Assembly (NCBI GenBank): GCA_013407085.1
Contig: JACCGJ010019621.1
Coordinates: 50,125-114,124 of the forward strand
Origin: Atriophallophorus winterbourni
Taxonomy: Eukaryota > Platyhelminthes > Trematoda > Plagiorchiida > Microphallidae
DNA length: 64,000 bases
Reading direction: 5' to 3'
Below the pieces are notes generated by a model. That model saw only the letters and a program-made list of their open reading frames with translations. It had not been told where the DNA came from and ran no database searches. Below are positions 35,215 to 49,560 of the stretch, one piece after another (positions within the stretch are counted from its first letter, which is position 1; each line of letters starts with the position of its first letter). Both the position numbers and the translations under genes were made by a program.

Positions 35215-38170
35215 ACCAAACAAAGCTGACAATTTTAATATTTCTGTAGAAAAACTCAAAAGTTTTGAACGAATCGACAATGTTTGAACCAATGAGAGAT
35301 GACGATGCCTAATATTTCAGTCCAAAAACTACAAACGTTTCGAATTAATCTGAGATAAAACAATGTTTGAACCAATCAAAGCTGACAATGCTTGATATTT
35401 CGGCCCAAAAACTACAACCGTTTCGATCCAATCTGAGGTTGACAATGTTTTCCCCAATCAGAGTTGACAATGCTTGATATTCCACTCCAAATACTACAAA
35501 CGTTTTGAACCAATCAGAAATCGACAATGTTTGAGCCAATCAGAGCTGACAATGCTTAATATTTCAGTCCAAAAACTACGAACGTTTCAAACCAATCTGA
35601 GATGGACAATGTTTGAATTAATCAGAGCTGACAATGCTTAATATTTCACTTCGGAAATCACAAACGACTTGAACCAATCTGAGATCGACAATATTTGATC
35701 CAATCAAAGCTGAAAATGCTTTATATTTCACTCTAAAAACTACTAATGTTTTGACCGAATCTGGGATCGAGAAGGTTGTAAGCAATCAGAGCTGACAATG
35801 CTAAATATTACAGTCCAAAAACTACAAACGTGTCAACCCAATCTGAGATCGACAATGTTTAAACCAATCAGAGCTGACAATGCTTAATATTTCTGTCCAA
35901 AAATTACACACGTTTTAAATTAATCTGAGATGCATAATGCTTGGAGCAATCAGAGCTGACAATGCCTGATATTTCAGTCCAAAAACTACAAACGTTTCAA
36001 ACCAAGCTGAGATGAACAATGTTTGAACCAATCAGAGCTGACAATGCTTAATATTTCAGTCCAAAAACTACAAACGATTTGAACCAATCTGAGATAGACA
36101 TTGTTTAAAAAAATTAGAGCTGACAATGCTTAATATTTCAGACTTAAAACTACAAACATTTAATATTAATCAGAGCTGAGGATGCTTGATATTTTAGTCA
36201 AAAAACTACAAACGCATTGAACGAATCTGAGATTGACAATGTTTGAAACAATCAGATCTGCAAATGCTTTATATTTCAGTCTGAGAACTACTAATGTTTT
36301 TACCGAATCAGGGATCGAGAAGGTTGTAAACAATCAGAGCTGACGATGCTCAATATTTCAGTTTTAAAACTACAAACGTTTTAACTTAATCTGAGATCGA
36401 CAATGTTTGAACCAATCAGAGCTGACAATGCCTAATATTTCAGTGGAATAACTACAGAGGTTTCGAACTAATCTGATGATCGCAACGTTTGAACTACAAT
36501 CAGAGCTGAACCAATGCTGAAATATTTCTGTCCAAAAACTACAAACGTTTTAAATTAATCTGAGATCCACACTGTTTAAAGCAATCAGAGCTGACAATGC
36601 TTGGTATTTTAGTCCAAAAACTATAAACGTTTCAAACCAATCTGAGATCGACAGTGTTTGAACCAATCAGAGCTGACAATACTCAATATTTCAGTGCAAA
36701 AACAACGAACACTTTAAACCAATCTCAAATAGACATTGTTTGAAAAAATCAGAGCTGACAATGCTGAATATTTCAGTCTAAAAACCACAAACGCATTGAA
36801 CGAAACTGAGATCGACAATGTTCGAAACAATCAGATCTGCAAATGCTTTATATTTCAGTCTGAGAACTACTAATGTTTTGACCGAATAAGGGATCGAGAA
36901 GGTTGTGAACAATCAGTGCTGACGATGCTCAATATTTCAGTCTAAAAAACTACAAACGTTTTAACTTGATCTGAGATCGCCAATGTTTGGATCAATCAGA
37001 GCTGACAATGCTTAATATTACTGACGAAAAACTACAAACATCTCAAACCAATATCAGATGGACAATGTTTGAACCAATCAGACCTGACAATGCTTGATAT
37101 TTCAGTCAAAAAACTACAAATGTTTTGAACCAATCTGAGATCGACAATGTTTGAACCAAACAAAGCTGACAATTTTTAATATTTCTGTAGAAAAACTACA
37201 AACGTTTTGAACGAATCTGAGATCGACAATGTTTGAACCAATAAGAAATGATGATGACTGATATTTCAGTCCAAAAACTACAAACATCTCAAAACAATAT
37301 AAGGTGGACAATGTTTGAACCAATCAGAGCTGACAATGCTTGATATTTCAGTCGAAAAACTACAAATGTTTTGAACCAATCTGAGATCGACAATTTTGAA
37401 ACCAAACAAAGCTGACATTTTTTAATATTTCTGTAGAAAAACTACAAACGTTTTAGACGAATCTGAGATCGACAATGTTTGAATTAATGAGAGATGACGA
37501 TGCCTGATATTTCAGTTCAAAAACTGCAAACGTGTCGAATTATTCTGAGATGGACAATGTTTGAACCAATCAAAGCTGACAATGCTTGATATTTCGGTCC
37601 AAAAACTACAACCGTTTTGATCCAATATGAGATTGACAATGTTTTCCCTAATCAGAGGTGACAATGCTTGAGCCAATCAGAGCTGACAATGCTCAATATT
37701 TCAGTCCAAAATCTACGAACGTTTCAAACCAATCTGATATGGACAATGTTCGAATTAATCAGAGCTGACAATGCCTAATATTTCACTCCGAAAATCACAA
37801 ACGACTTGAACCAATCTGAGATCGACAATATTTGAACCAATCAGAGCTGAAAATGCTTTATATTTTACTCTAAGAACTACTAATGTTTTGACCGAATCTG
37901 GGATCGAGAAGTTTGTAAACAATCAGAGCTGACAATGATAAATATAACAGTCCAAGAACTACAAACGTTTCAACCCAATCTGAGATCGACAATGTTTAGA
38001 ACAATCAGAGCTGACAATGCTCAATATTTCAGTCGAATAACTACAAACGTTTTAACCAATAATGGATCGACAATGTTTGAACCAATCAGAGCTGACAATG
38101 CTTAATATTTCTGTCCAGAAAACTACAAACGTTTTAAATTAATCTGAGATGCATAGAGCTTGAAGCAATC
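35215..38170 (-). repeat. Duplicated block of about 26-27 monomers
   Basis: A series with CTACTAATGTTTTGACCGAA then TCTGGGATCGAGAAG is at about 35741 and again at 37878, 2137 bp apart. The later landmark GCAATCAGAGCTGACAATGC after TTAATCTGAGATGCATA is 2219 bp apart, because the second copy has gained one extra monomer (near 38020-38100). Another partial copy of the same series lies at 36200-36950. Edges are approximate. Confidence 0.65.
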
Positions 38171-38289
38171 AGAGCTGACAATGCCTGATATTTCAGTCCG
38201 AAAACTACAAACGTTTCAAACCAATCTGAGCTAGACAATGTTTGAACCAATCAGAGCTGACAATGCTTAATATTTCAGTCTAAAAACTA

Positions 38290-41200
38290 CAAACGATTTA
38301 AGCCAATCTGAAATAGACATTGCTTGAAAACATCAGAGCTGACAATGCTCGATATTTCAGTCTTAAAACTTCAAATGTTTCGAACCAATCTAAGATCGAC
38401 AATGTTTGAACCAAACAAAGCTGACAATGCTTAATATTTCTGACAAAAAACTACAAACGTTTTAACCAATTCGAGATTGACAATATTTCAACCAATCACA
38501 GCTGACATTGCACAATATATCAGTACAGAAACTATAAACGTTTTGAACCAATCTGAGATCGATGACGTTTGAACCAATCAAAGGTGACAATGCTCAACAT
38601 TTCAGTTCAAAAACTACATACGTTTTCAACCATTTTGAGATCAACAATGTTCGAACCAATCAGAGCTGACATTGCCTAATATTTCAATTTAAAAACTACA
38701 AACGTATTAGACCAATCTGAGATCGACATTGTTTGAACCGATCTGAGTTGACGGGGCCTAATATTTTAGTGCAAAAACTACAAACGTTTTAAATCAATTT
38801 GAGATCGACAACCTTTGAACCCATCAGAGCTGACAATGCTTAATCTTTCAGTCCGAATGCTACAAACGATTTAAACCAAATTGGGATCAACAACATTTGA
38901 ACCAATCAGAGCTGACAAGGTTGATATTTTAGTCGAGGAACTACAAACGTTTTGAACCAATCAGAGATCGACAGTGTTTGAACCAGTCAGAGCTGACAAT
39001 TCTCATTATTTTAGTCCACAAACTACAAACCTTCTGAACGAATCTTAGATCGAAAATGTTCGAACCAATCAGGGCTGACAATGACTTATATTTCAGCCTA
39101 AAAACTACAAACGTTTTGAACCAATCTGAGATCGATGATGTTTTAACCAATCAGAGCTGACAATGCTAAATAATTTAGTCTAAAAACTGCAAACGTTTTA
39201 AATCAATCTGAAATCGAACATTTTTGAACTAATCAGATCTGAATATGCTTGTAATTCCAGTCCACAAACGACAAACGTTTGAACCAATCTGAGATCAACA
39301 ACGTTTGAACCAATCAGAGCTGACAATGCCTAATATTTTAGTGGAAAAAAATACAGACGTTTAACATTAATCTGAGATCGACAATGTTAGAACGAATGAA
39401 AGCTGACAATGCCTAATATTTTAGTCCAAATATTACAAACATTCTGAAAAATTCTGAGATCAACAATGATTGAAACTTTCAAAGCTGTAAATGCTTAGTA
39501 TTTAAGTCCACAAAACTACAAACATTTGAACCAATATAAGATCGATAATGTTTAAACCAATCAGACCTGACAATGCTCAATGTTTGAGTCCACAAACGGT
39601 AAACCTTTCGAACATATCTGAGATCGACGATATCTGAACCAATCGGAGCTGACATTGCCTAATATTTCAATACAAAAACTACAAACGTTTTGAACTGATC
39701 TGAGATTGACAATGTTTGAACCAAGTAAAGCTGACAAAGCCCAATATTTCAGTCCAAAAACTACAAAAGTTTCGAACCAATATGAAATCGATAATGTTTG
39801 AATCAATCAGTTCTAACAATGCCTAATAGTTCAGTCCAAAAACTACAAACGTTTCGAACCAATCTGAGATCGACAATGTTTGAACCAAGCAGAGCTGACA
39901 ACGCCCAATATTTCAGTCCAAAAACTACAAATGTTTTGAACCAATCTGGAATTGACAACGTTCGAAGCAATCACAGCTGACAATGAGTAATATTTCAGTC
40001 CAAAAACTACAAACGTTTCGAACCAATTTGAGATCCACAATATTCGAACCGATCAGAGCTGACATCGACTAATTATTAAGTACAAAAACTACAAACGTTT
40101 TGAACTAATCTGAGATTGACAATGTTTTAACCAATCAGAGCTGACAATGGTTAATATTTCAGTCCAAGAACTACAAACGTTTTGAACCTGTCTGAAATAG
40201 ACAATGTTTAAACCAAGTAGAGCTGACAATGCTCAATATTTAAGTCCAAAAACTACGAACCTTTTGAACCATTCTGAAATCGATATTGTTTGAACCAATC
40301 AGAGGTGACAACGCTTGATATATATCAGTCCAAAAAGTACAAACGATTTGAATCAATCTGAGATCGACAATGTTTGAACGAATCAGAGCCGACAATGCCT
40401 AATATTTATGTCTGGAAACTACAAACGGTTTGAACCAATCTCGAATCGACAACGTTTGAGCCGATCAGAGCTGACAATGCTTATCATTTTAGTCCACAAA
40501 CTATAAATCTTTTTGAAATAATTTCAGTTCGACAATGCTTGAACCAATCAGAGCTGACAATTCTTGATATTTCAGTCCAAAAACTGCAAACGTTTTAAAC
40601 CAATCTGGAAACGACAACGTTTGCACCAATCGGAGCTGACAATGCTTATTATTTTAGTCTACAAACTTCAAACCTTCTGAACCAATTCGAGATCGACAAT
40701 GCATAAACCAATCAGAGCTGACAATGCTTAATATTTCAGTCTAAAGACTTTAAAGGTTTTGAACCAATCTAAGATCGATAATGTTTGAACCAATCAGAGC
40801 TGTTAATCTATAATATTTTAGTCCGAAAACTACAAACGATTTGAACCAATCTGAGATCGACAATGTTTAAACAAATCAAAGCTGACAATGCTCAATATTT
40901 CAGTCGAAAAACTACAAACGTTTAGAACCAATCTGAAATCGATAATGTTTGAACAAATCAGAGTTGACAATGCTTAATATTCCAGTCCAAAAACTACAAA
41001 CGATTTGAACCAATCTGGGATCGAAAATGTTTGAACAAATCACAGCTGACAATGCCCAATATTTCAGTCCAAAAACTACGAACGTTTCGAATCAATCTGA
41101 GATCGATGATATTTGAACCAATCACAGCTGACAATGCTTAATATTTCAGTCTCAAAACTACAAACTCTATGAACCAATTCGGGATCGACCATATTTTAAC

Positions 41201-41500
41201 CAATCAGAGCTGACATTGCCTAATATTTCAGTATAGAAACTATAAACGTTTTGAACCAATCTGAGATCGACAATGTTCGAACGAACCAGAGATGACAATG
41301 CTTAATATTTCAGTCTAAGGACTACAAACGTTTTGAACCAATCTGAGATCGGCAATGTTCGAACCAATCAGAGCTGACAATTCTTAAGTCTTCAGTCCAA
41401 AAATTGCAAACGTTTTGAACCAATCTGGAATCGACAACGTTTAAACCAATCAGAGCTGACAAGGCTTAATATTATAGTCCACAAACTACAAACCGTTTGA
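38290..41500 (-). repeat. Large higher-order block, copy 1
   Basis: This series of about 39 monomers recurs from about 42820. Shared landmarks include AAGCCAATCTGAAATAGAC (38300 and 42827), GAACCAAGCAGAG (39883 and 44899) and TTTGAACCTGTCTGAAATAG (40182 and 45282). The first part is 4524-4527 bp from its copy; later parts are further away because the second copy gained extra monomers. Confidence 0.85.
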
Positions 41501-42815
41501 ACCAATCTGAGATCGACAATGCTTAAAACATTCAGAGTTGACAATGCCTAATATTTCAGTCCAAAAACTACTAAACGTTTCGAATCAATCTTAGATCGAA
41601 AATATTTGAACCAATCACAGCTGATAATGCTTAATATTTCCATCTAAAAACTTCAAACGTTTTGAACCAATTTTAGATCGACAATATTTGAACCAAACAG
41701 AGCTGACAGTTCCTAATATTTCAGCACAAAAACCACAAACGTTTTAAACCAATCTGAGATCGACAATGTTCGAACCAATCAGAGCTGACAATGCCTAATA
41801 TTTCAGTCTAAAGACTGAAAACGTTTTGAACCAATCTGAGATCGATAATGTTTGAATCAATCAGAGCTGACAATGCTTAATATTTCAGACTAAAAACTAC
41901 AAAATTTATGAACCAATTCGAGATCGACAATATTTCAACCAATCAGAGCTGACATTGCCAAATATTTCAGTACAGAAACTATAAACGTTTCGAACCAATT
42001 CGGAATCGACAACGTTTGAACCAGTCAAAGCTGACAATGCTTATTATTTTAGTATACAAACTACAAACCGTTCGAACCAATTTGAGATCGACAATGCTTA
42101 AATCATTCAGAGTTGACATTGCCTAATATTTCAGTCCAAAAACTACTAAACGTTTCGAATCAATCTGAGATCGAGAATATTTGAACCAATCAGAGCTGAC
42201 ATTTCCTAATATTTCAGTACAAAAACCACGAACGTTTTGAACCAAACGTTTTGAACCAATCTGAGATCGACAATGGTCGAACCAATCAGAGCTGTTAATT
42301 CTTAATATTTAAGTCTAAAAACTACGAACGTTTCGAAAAAATCTGAAATCGATAATGTTTGAACAAATCAGAGCTGACAATGCTTGATATTTCAGTCCAA
42401 AAACTACAAACGTTTCGAACCAATTTGGAATCGACAACGTTTGAACCAGTCAGAGCTGACAATGCTTATTATTTAGTCCACAAACTACAAACCGTTTGAA
42501 CCAATTTGAGATCGACATTGCTTATATCAATCACAGCTGACAATACCTAATATTTCAGTGCAAAAACTACTAAACGTTTTGAATCAATCTGAGATCGATA
42601 ATATTTGAACCAATCACAGCTGATAATGCTTAATATTTCAGTCTAAAAACTCCAAAAGTTTTGAACCAATTTGAGATCGACAATATTTGAACCAAACAGA
42701 GCTGACAGTTCCTAATATTTCAGCACAAAAACAACAAACGTTTCAAACCAATCTGAGATCGACAATGTTCGAACCAATCAGAGGTGACAATGCCTAATAT
42801 ATCAGTCTAAAGACT
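41500..42815 (-). repeat. Block shared with 49860-51080
   Basis: The order of the AACATTCAGAGTTGACAATG, AATTTATGAACCAATTCGAG and CTGACAATACCTAATATTTC monomers is the same at 41520-42560 and 49880-50820, about 8.1-8.3 kb apart. This 16-monomer segment separates the two copies of the large block and therefore came from, or went to, the region near 50 kb. Confidence 0.6.
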
Positions 42816-42819
42816 AAAA

Positions 42820-45800
42820 ACGATTCAAGCCAATCTGAAATAGACATTGCTTGAAAACATCAGAGCTGACAATGCTCGATATTTCAGTCTTAAAACTTCA
42901 AATGTTCCGAACCAATCTCAGATCGACAATGTTTGAACCAAACAAAGCTGACAATGCTTAATATTTTTGACAAAAAACTACAAACGTTTTAACCAATTCG
43001 AGATTGACAATATTTCAACCAATCACAGCTGCCATTGCATAATACAGTACAGAAACTATAAACGTTTTGAACCAATCTGAGATCGATGACGTTTGAACCA
43101 ATCAAAGGTGACAATGCTCAACATTTCAGTTCAAAAACTACATACGTTTTCAACCATTTTGAGATCAACAATGTTCGAACCAATCAGAGCTGACATTGCC
43201 TAATATTTCAATTTAAAATCTACAAACGTATTAGACCAATCTGAGATCGACATTGTTTGAACCGATCTGAGTTGACGGGGCCTAATATTTTAGTGCAAAA
43301 ACTACAAACGTTTTAAATCAATTTGAGATCGACAACCTTTGAACCCATCAGAGCTGACAATGCTTAATCTTTCAGTCCGAATGCTACAAACGATTTAAAC
43401 CAAATTGGGATCAACAACGTTTGAACCAATCAGAGCTGACAAGGTTGATATTTTAGTCGAGGAACTACAAACGTTTTGAACCAATCAGAGATCGACAGTG
43501 TTTGAACCAGTCAGAGCTGACAATTCTCATTATTTTAGTCCACAAACTACAAACCTTCTGAACGAATCTTAGATCGAAAATGTTCGAACCAATCAGGGCT
43601 GACAATGACTTATATTTCAGCCTAAAAACTACAAACGTTTTGAACCAATCTGAGATCGATGATGTTTTAACCAATCAGAGCTGACAATGCTAAATAATTT
43701 AGTCTAAACACTGCAAACGTTTTAAATCAATCTGAAATCGAACATTTTTGAACTAATCAGATCTGAATATGCTTGTAATTCCAGTCCACAAACGACAAAC
43801 GTATGAACCAATCTGAGATCAACAACGTTTGAACCAATCAGAGCTGACAATGCCTAATATTTTAGTGGAAAAAAATACAGACGTTTAACATTAATCTGAG
43901 ATCGACAATGTAAGAACGAATGAAAGCTGACAATGCCTAATATTTTAGTCCAAATATTACAAACATTCTGAAAAATTCTGAGATCAACGATGATTGAAAC
44001 TTTCAAAGCTGTAAATGCTTAGTATTTAAGTCCACAAAACTACAAACATTTGAACCAAAATAAGATCGATAATGTTTAAACCAATCAGACCTGACAATGC
44101 TCAATGTTTGAGTCCACAAACGATGAATCTTTCGAACATATCTGAGATCGACGATATCTGAACCAATCGGATCTGACATTGCCTAATATTTCAATACAAA
44201 AACTACAAACGTTTTGAACTGATCTGAGATTGACAATGTTTGAACCAAGTAAAGCTGACAAAGCCCAATATTTCAGTCCAAAAACCACAAACGTTTCGAA
44301 CCAATATGAAATCGATAATGTTTGAATCAATCAGAGCTAACAATGCCTAATAGTTCAGACCAAAATCTACAAACGTTTCGAACCAATCTGAGATCGACAA
44401 TGTTCGAACCAATCAGAGCTGACAATGCCTAATATATCAGTCTAAATACTAAAAACGATTTAAGCCAATCTGAAATAGACATTGCTTGAAAACATCAGAG
44501 CTGACAATGCTCGATATATCAGTCTTAAAACTTCAAATGTTTCGAACCAATCTGAGATCGATAATGTTTAAACCAATCAGACCTGACAATGCTCAATGTT
44601 TGAGTCCACAAACGATAAACCTTTCGAACATATCTGAGATCGACGATATCTGAACCAATCGGAGCTGACATTGCCTGATATTTCAATACAAAAACTACAA
44701 ACGTTTTGAACTGATCTGAGATTGACAATGTTTGAACCAAGTAAAGCTGACAAAGCCCAGTATTTCAGTCCAAAAACTACAAACGTTTCGAACCAATATG
44801 AAATCGATAATGTTTGAATCAATCAGAGCTAACAATGCCTAATAGTTCAGTCCAAAAACTGCAAACGTTTCGAACCAATCTGAGATCGACAATGTTTGAA
44901 CCAAGCAGAGATGACAACGCCCAATATTTCAGTCCAAAAACTACAAATGTTTTGAACCAATCTGGAATCGACAACGTTCGAAGCAATCACAGCTGACAAT
45001 GGTTAATATTTTAGTCCAAAAACTACAAACGTTTCGAACCAATATGAAATCGATAATGTTTGAACCAATCAGAGCTAACAATGAGTAATATTTCAGTCCA
45101 AAAACTACAAACGTTTCAAACCAATTTAAGAGATCCACAATATTCGAACCGATCAGAGCTGACATCGCCTAATAATTCAGTACAAAAACTACAAACGTTT
45201 TGAACTAATCTGAGATTGACAATGTTTTAACCAATCAGAGCTGACAATGGTTAATATTTCAGTCTAAAAACTACAAACGTTTTGAACCTGTCTGAAATAG
45301 ACAATGTTTAAACCAAGTAGAGCTGACAATGCTCAATATTTAAGTCCAAAAACTACGAACCTTTTGAACCATTCTGAAATCGATATTGTTTGAACCAATC
45401 AGAGGTGACAACGCTTGATATATATCAGTCCAAAAAGTACAAACGATTTGAATCAATCTGAGATCGACAATGTTTGAACGAATCAGAGCCGACAATGCCT
45501 AAAATTTATGTCTGGAAACTACAAACGGTTTGAACCAATCTCGGATCGACAACGTTTGAGCCGATCAGAGCTGACAATGCTTATCATTTTAGTCCACAAA
45601 CTATAAATCTTTTTGAAATAATTTCAGATCGACAATGCTTGAACCAACCAGAGCTGACAATTCTTGATATTTCAGTCCAAAAACTGCAAACGTTTTAAAC
45701 CAATCTGGAAACGACAACGTTTGGACAAATCAGAGCTGACAATGCTTATTATTTTAGTCCACAAACTTCAAACCTTTTGAACCAATTTGAGATCGACAAT

Positions 45801-46930
45801 GCATAAACCAATCAGAGCTGACAATGCTTAATATTTCAGTCCAAAAACTACAAACGTTTCAAACCAATCTGAAATCGATAATGTTTGAACAAATCAGAGC
45901 TGACAATGCCTAATAGTTTAGTCCAAAAACTACAAACAATTTGAACCAATCTGAGATCGACAATGTTTGAACAAATCACAGCTGACAATGCCCAATATTT
46001 CAGTCAAAAAACTACAAACGTTTCGAACCAATCTGAAATCGATAATGTTTGAACCAATCAGAGCTGTTAATCTATAATATTTTAGTCCGAAAACTACAAA
46101 CAATTTGAACCAATCTGAGATCGACAATGTTTAAACAAATCAAAGCTGACAATGCTCAAAATTTCAGTCCAAAAACTACAAACGTTTCAAACCAATCTGA
46201 AATCGATAATGTTTGAACAAATCAGAGCTGACAATGCCTAATATTTTAGTCCAAAAACTACAAACAATTTGAACCAATCTGAGATCGACAATGTTTGAAC
46301 AAATCACAGCTGACAATGCCCAATATTTCAGTCAAAAAACTACAAACGTTTCGAACCAATCTGAAATCGATAATGTTTGAACAAATCAGAGTTGACAATG
46401 CTTAATATTTCAGTCCAAAAACTACAAACGATTTGAACCAATCTAGGATCGAAAATTTTTGAACAAATCACAGCTGACAATGCCCAATATTTCAGTCCGA
46501 AAACTACGAACGTTTCGAATCAATCTGATATCGATGATATTTGAACCAATCACAGCTGACAATGCTTAATATTTCAGTCTTAAAACTACAAACTCTATGA
46601 ACCAATTCGGGATCGACCATATTTTAACCAATCAGAGCTGACATTGCCTAATATTTCAGTATAGAAACTATAAACGTTTTGAACCAATCTGAGATCGACA
46701 ATGTTCGAACCAACCAGAGATGACAATGCTTAATATTTCACTCTAAGGACTACAAACGTTTTGAACCAATCTGAGATCGGCAATGTTCGAACCAATCAGA
46801 GCTGACAATTCTTAAGTCTTCAGTCCAAAAACTGCAAACGTTTTGAACCAATCTAGAATCGACAACGTTTAAACCAATCAGAACTGACAAGGCTTAATAT
46901 TATAGTCCACAAACTACAAACCTTTTGAAC
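42820..46930 (-). repeat. Large higher-order block, copy 2, with internal monomer gains
   Basis: The offset from copy 1 steps from 4524 to 5016 (+492, six monomers) around 44455-44830, to 5100 (+84, one monomer) near 45000-45080, and to 5428 (+328, four monomers) near 45900-46390. The six-monomer gain is visible as a repeat of the AATGTTTGAGTCCACAAACG series at 44105 and 44597. The four-monomer gain shows as repeats of CAATTTGAACCAATCTGAG near 45940, 46090 and 46265. All gains are close to whole monomers. Confidence 0.85.
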
Positions 46931-47589
46931 CAATTTGAGATGGACAATGCTTAAACCAATCAGTGCTGACAATGCCTTATATTTCAGTCCAAGAACTACA
47001 AACGTTTTGAATCAATCTGAGATCGATAATATTTGAACCAATCACGGCTGACAATGCTTGATATTTCAGTCTGAAAACTACAAACGTTTTGAACTAATTT
47101 GAGATCGACAATATTTGAACCAATCAGAGCTGACATTGCCTAATAATTCAGTACAGAAACTTTGAACGTTTTGAACCAATCTGAGATCGACAATGTTCGA
47201 ACCAATCAGAGCTGACAATGCTCAATATTTCAGCGAAAAACTACAAACGATTTGAACCAATCTGAGATCGACAATGTTTGCCACAATCAGAGCTGACAAT
47301 TCTTGATATTTCAGTCCAAAAACTGCAAACGTTTTAAACCAATCTGGAAACGACAACGTTTGGACCAATCAGAGCTGACAATGCTTATTATTTCAGTCCA
47401 CAAACTTCAAACCTTTTGAACCACTTTGAGATCGACAATGCATAAACCAATCAGAGCTGACAATGCCTAATATTTCAGTCCAAAAACTACAAACGTTTTG
47501 AATCAATCTGATATCGATAATATTCGAACCAATCACAGCTAACAATGCTCAATATTTCAGTCTGAAAACTAAAAACGTTTTAAACCAAT

Positions 47590-47840
47590 TCCAGATCGAC
47601 AATATTTGAACCAATACAAACTCTATGAACCAATTCGGGAACGACCATATTTTAACCAATCAGAGCTTACACTGCCTAATATTTCAGTATAGAAACTATA
47701 AACGTTTCGAACCAATCTGAGATCGACAATGTTTGCCACAATCAGAGCTGACAATTCTTGATATTTAAGTCCAAAAACTGCAAACGTTTCGACAACCACA
47801 ATCAGAGCTGACAATTCTTGACGAAACAATCTGGTTTGGA
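47590..47840 (-). repeat. Locally scrambled satellite monomers
   Basis: Monomer order breaks here. TTTGAACCAATACAAACTC joins two unrelated monomer positions at about 47613. The phrase ACAATCAGAGCTGACAATTC then TTGA occurs twice within 70 bp (about 47738 and 47801), followed by an incomplete monomer (CGAAACAATCTGGTTTGGAC). It is either a small deletion-duplication event or an assembly error. Confidence 0.75.
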
Positions 47841-48959
47841 CCAATCAGAGCTGACAATGCTTATTATTTCAGTCCACAAACTTCAAACCATTTGAACCAC
47901 TTTGAGATCGACAATGCATAAACCAATCAGAGCTGACAATGCCTAATATTTCAGTCCAAAAACTACAAACGTTTTGAATCAATCTGATATCGATAATATT
48001 TGAACCAATCACAGCTGACTATGCTCAATATTTCAGTCTGAAAACTAAAAACGTTTTGAACCAATTCCAGATCGACAATATTTGAACCAATCAGAGCTCA
48101 CATTGCCTAATATTTCAGTACAAAAACTACAAACGTTTCGAATCAATCTGAGATCGATGATATTTGAACCAATCACAGCTGACAATGCTTAATATTTCAG
48201 TCTAAAAACTACAAACTCTATGAACCGATTCGGGATCGACCATATTTTAACCAATCAGAGCTTACACTGCCTACTATTTCAGTATAGAAACTATAGACGT
48301 TTCGAATCAATCTGAGATCGACAATAATCGAACCAACCAAAAATGACAATTCTTAAGTCTTCAGTCCAAAAACTGCAAAAGTTTCGAACCAATCTGGAAT
48401 CGACAACGTTTAAACCAATCAGAGCTGACATGGCACATTATTATAGTCCACAAACTACAAACCTTTTGAACCATTTTGAGATGGACAATGCTTAAACCAA
48501 TCAGTGCTGACAATGCCTTATATTTCAGTCCAAGAACTACAATCGTTTTGAATCAATCTGAGATCGACAATGTTGGAACCAATCAGAGCTGACAATGCTC
48601 AATATTTCATTCGGAAAACTACAAACGATTTAACCAATCTGAGATCGACAATGTTTGCCACAATCAGAGCTGACAATTCTTGATATTTCAGTCCAAAAAC
48701 TGCATACGTTTTAAACCAATCTGGAAACGACAACGTTTGGACCAATCAGAGCTGACAATGCTTATTATTCCAGTCCACAAACTTCAAACCCGTTGAACCA
48801 ATTTGAGATCGACAATGCATAAACCAATCAGAGCTGACAATGCCTAATATTTCAGTCCAAAAACCACAAACGTTTCGAATCAATCTGATATCGATAATAT
48901 TTGAACCAATCACAGCTGACAATGCTCAATATTTCAGTCTGAAAACTGAAAACGTTTTG

Positions 48960-49560
48960 AACCAATTCCAGATCGACAATATTTGAACCAATCAGAGCTC
49001 ACATTGCCTAATATTTCAGTACTGAAACTACAAACGTTTCGAACCAATCTGAGATCGACAATGTTTGAACCAATCAGAACTGACAATGCTTAATATTCCA
49101 GTCTAAGGACTACAAACGTTTTCAACCAATCTGAGATCGATAATGTTTGAACCAATAGAGCTGACAATGCTTGATATTTCAGTCTAAGGACTACAAACGT
49201 TTTGAACCAATCTGAGATCGATAATGTTTGAACCAATCACAGCTGACAATGCTCAATATTTCAGTTTGAAAACTAAAAACGTTTTGAACCAATTCCAGAT
49301 CGACAATATTTGAACCAATCAGAGCTCACATTGCCTAATATTTCAGTAGAGAAACTACAAACGTTTCGAACCAATCTGAGATCGACAATGTTTGAACCAA
49401 TCAGAACTGACAATGCTTAATATTTCAGTCTAAGGACTACAAACGTTTTCAACCAATCTGAGATCGATAATGTTTGAACCAATAGAGCTGACAATGCCTA
49501 ATATTTCAGTCTAAGGACTACAAACGTTTTGAACCAATCTGAGATCGATAATGTTTGAAC
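48960..49560 (-). repeat. Four-monomer tandem duplication (327 bp)
   Basis: The phrase CCAGATCGACAATATTTG followed by AATCAGAGCTCACATTGCC occurs at 48968 and 49295. The next monomers match too, including a shared 2-bp deletion in GAACCAATAGAGCTGAC. The shared deletion shows the four monomers were copied as one unit. Confidence 0.85.
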
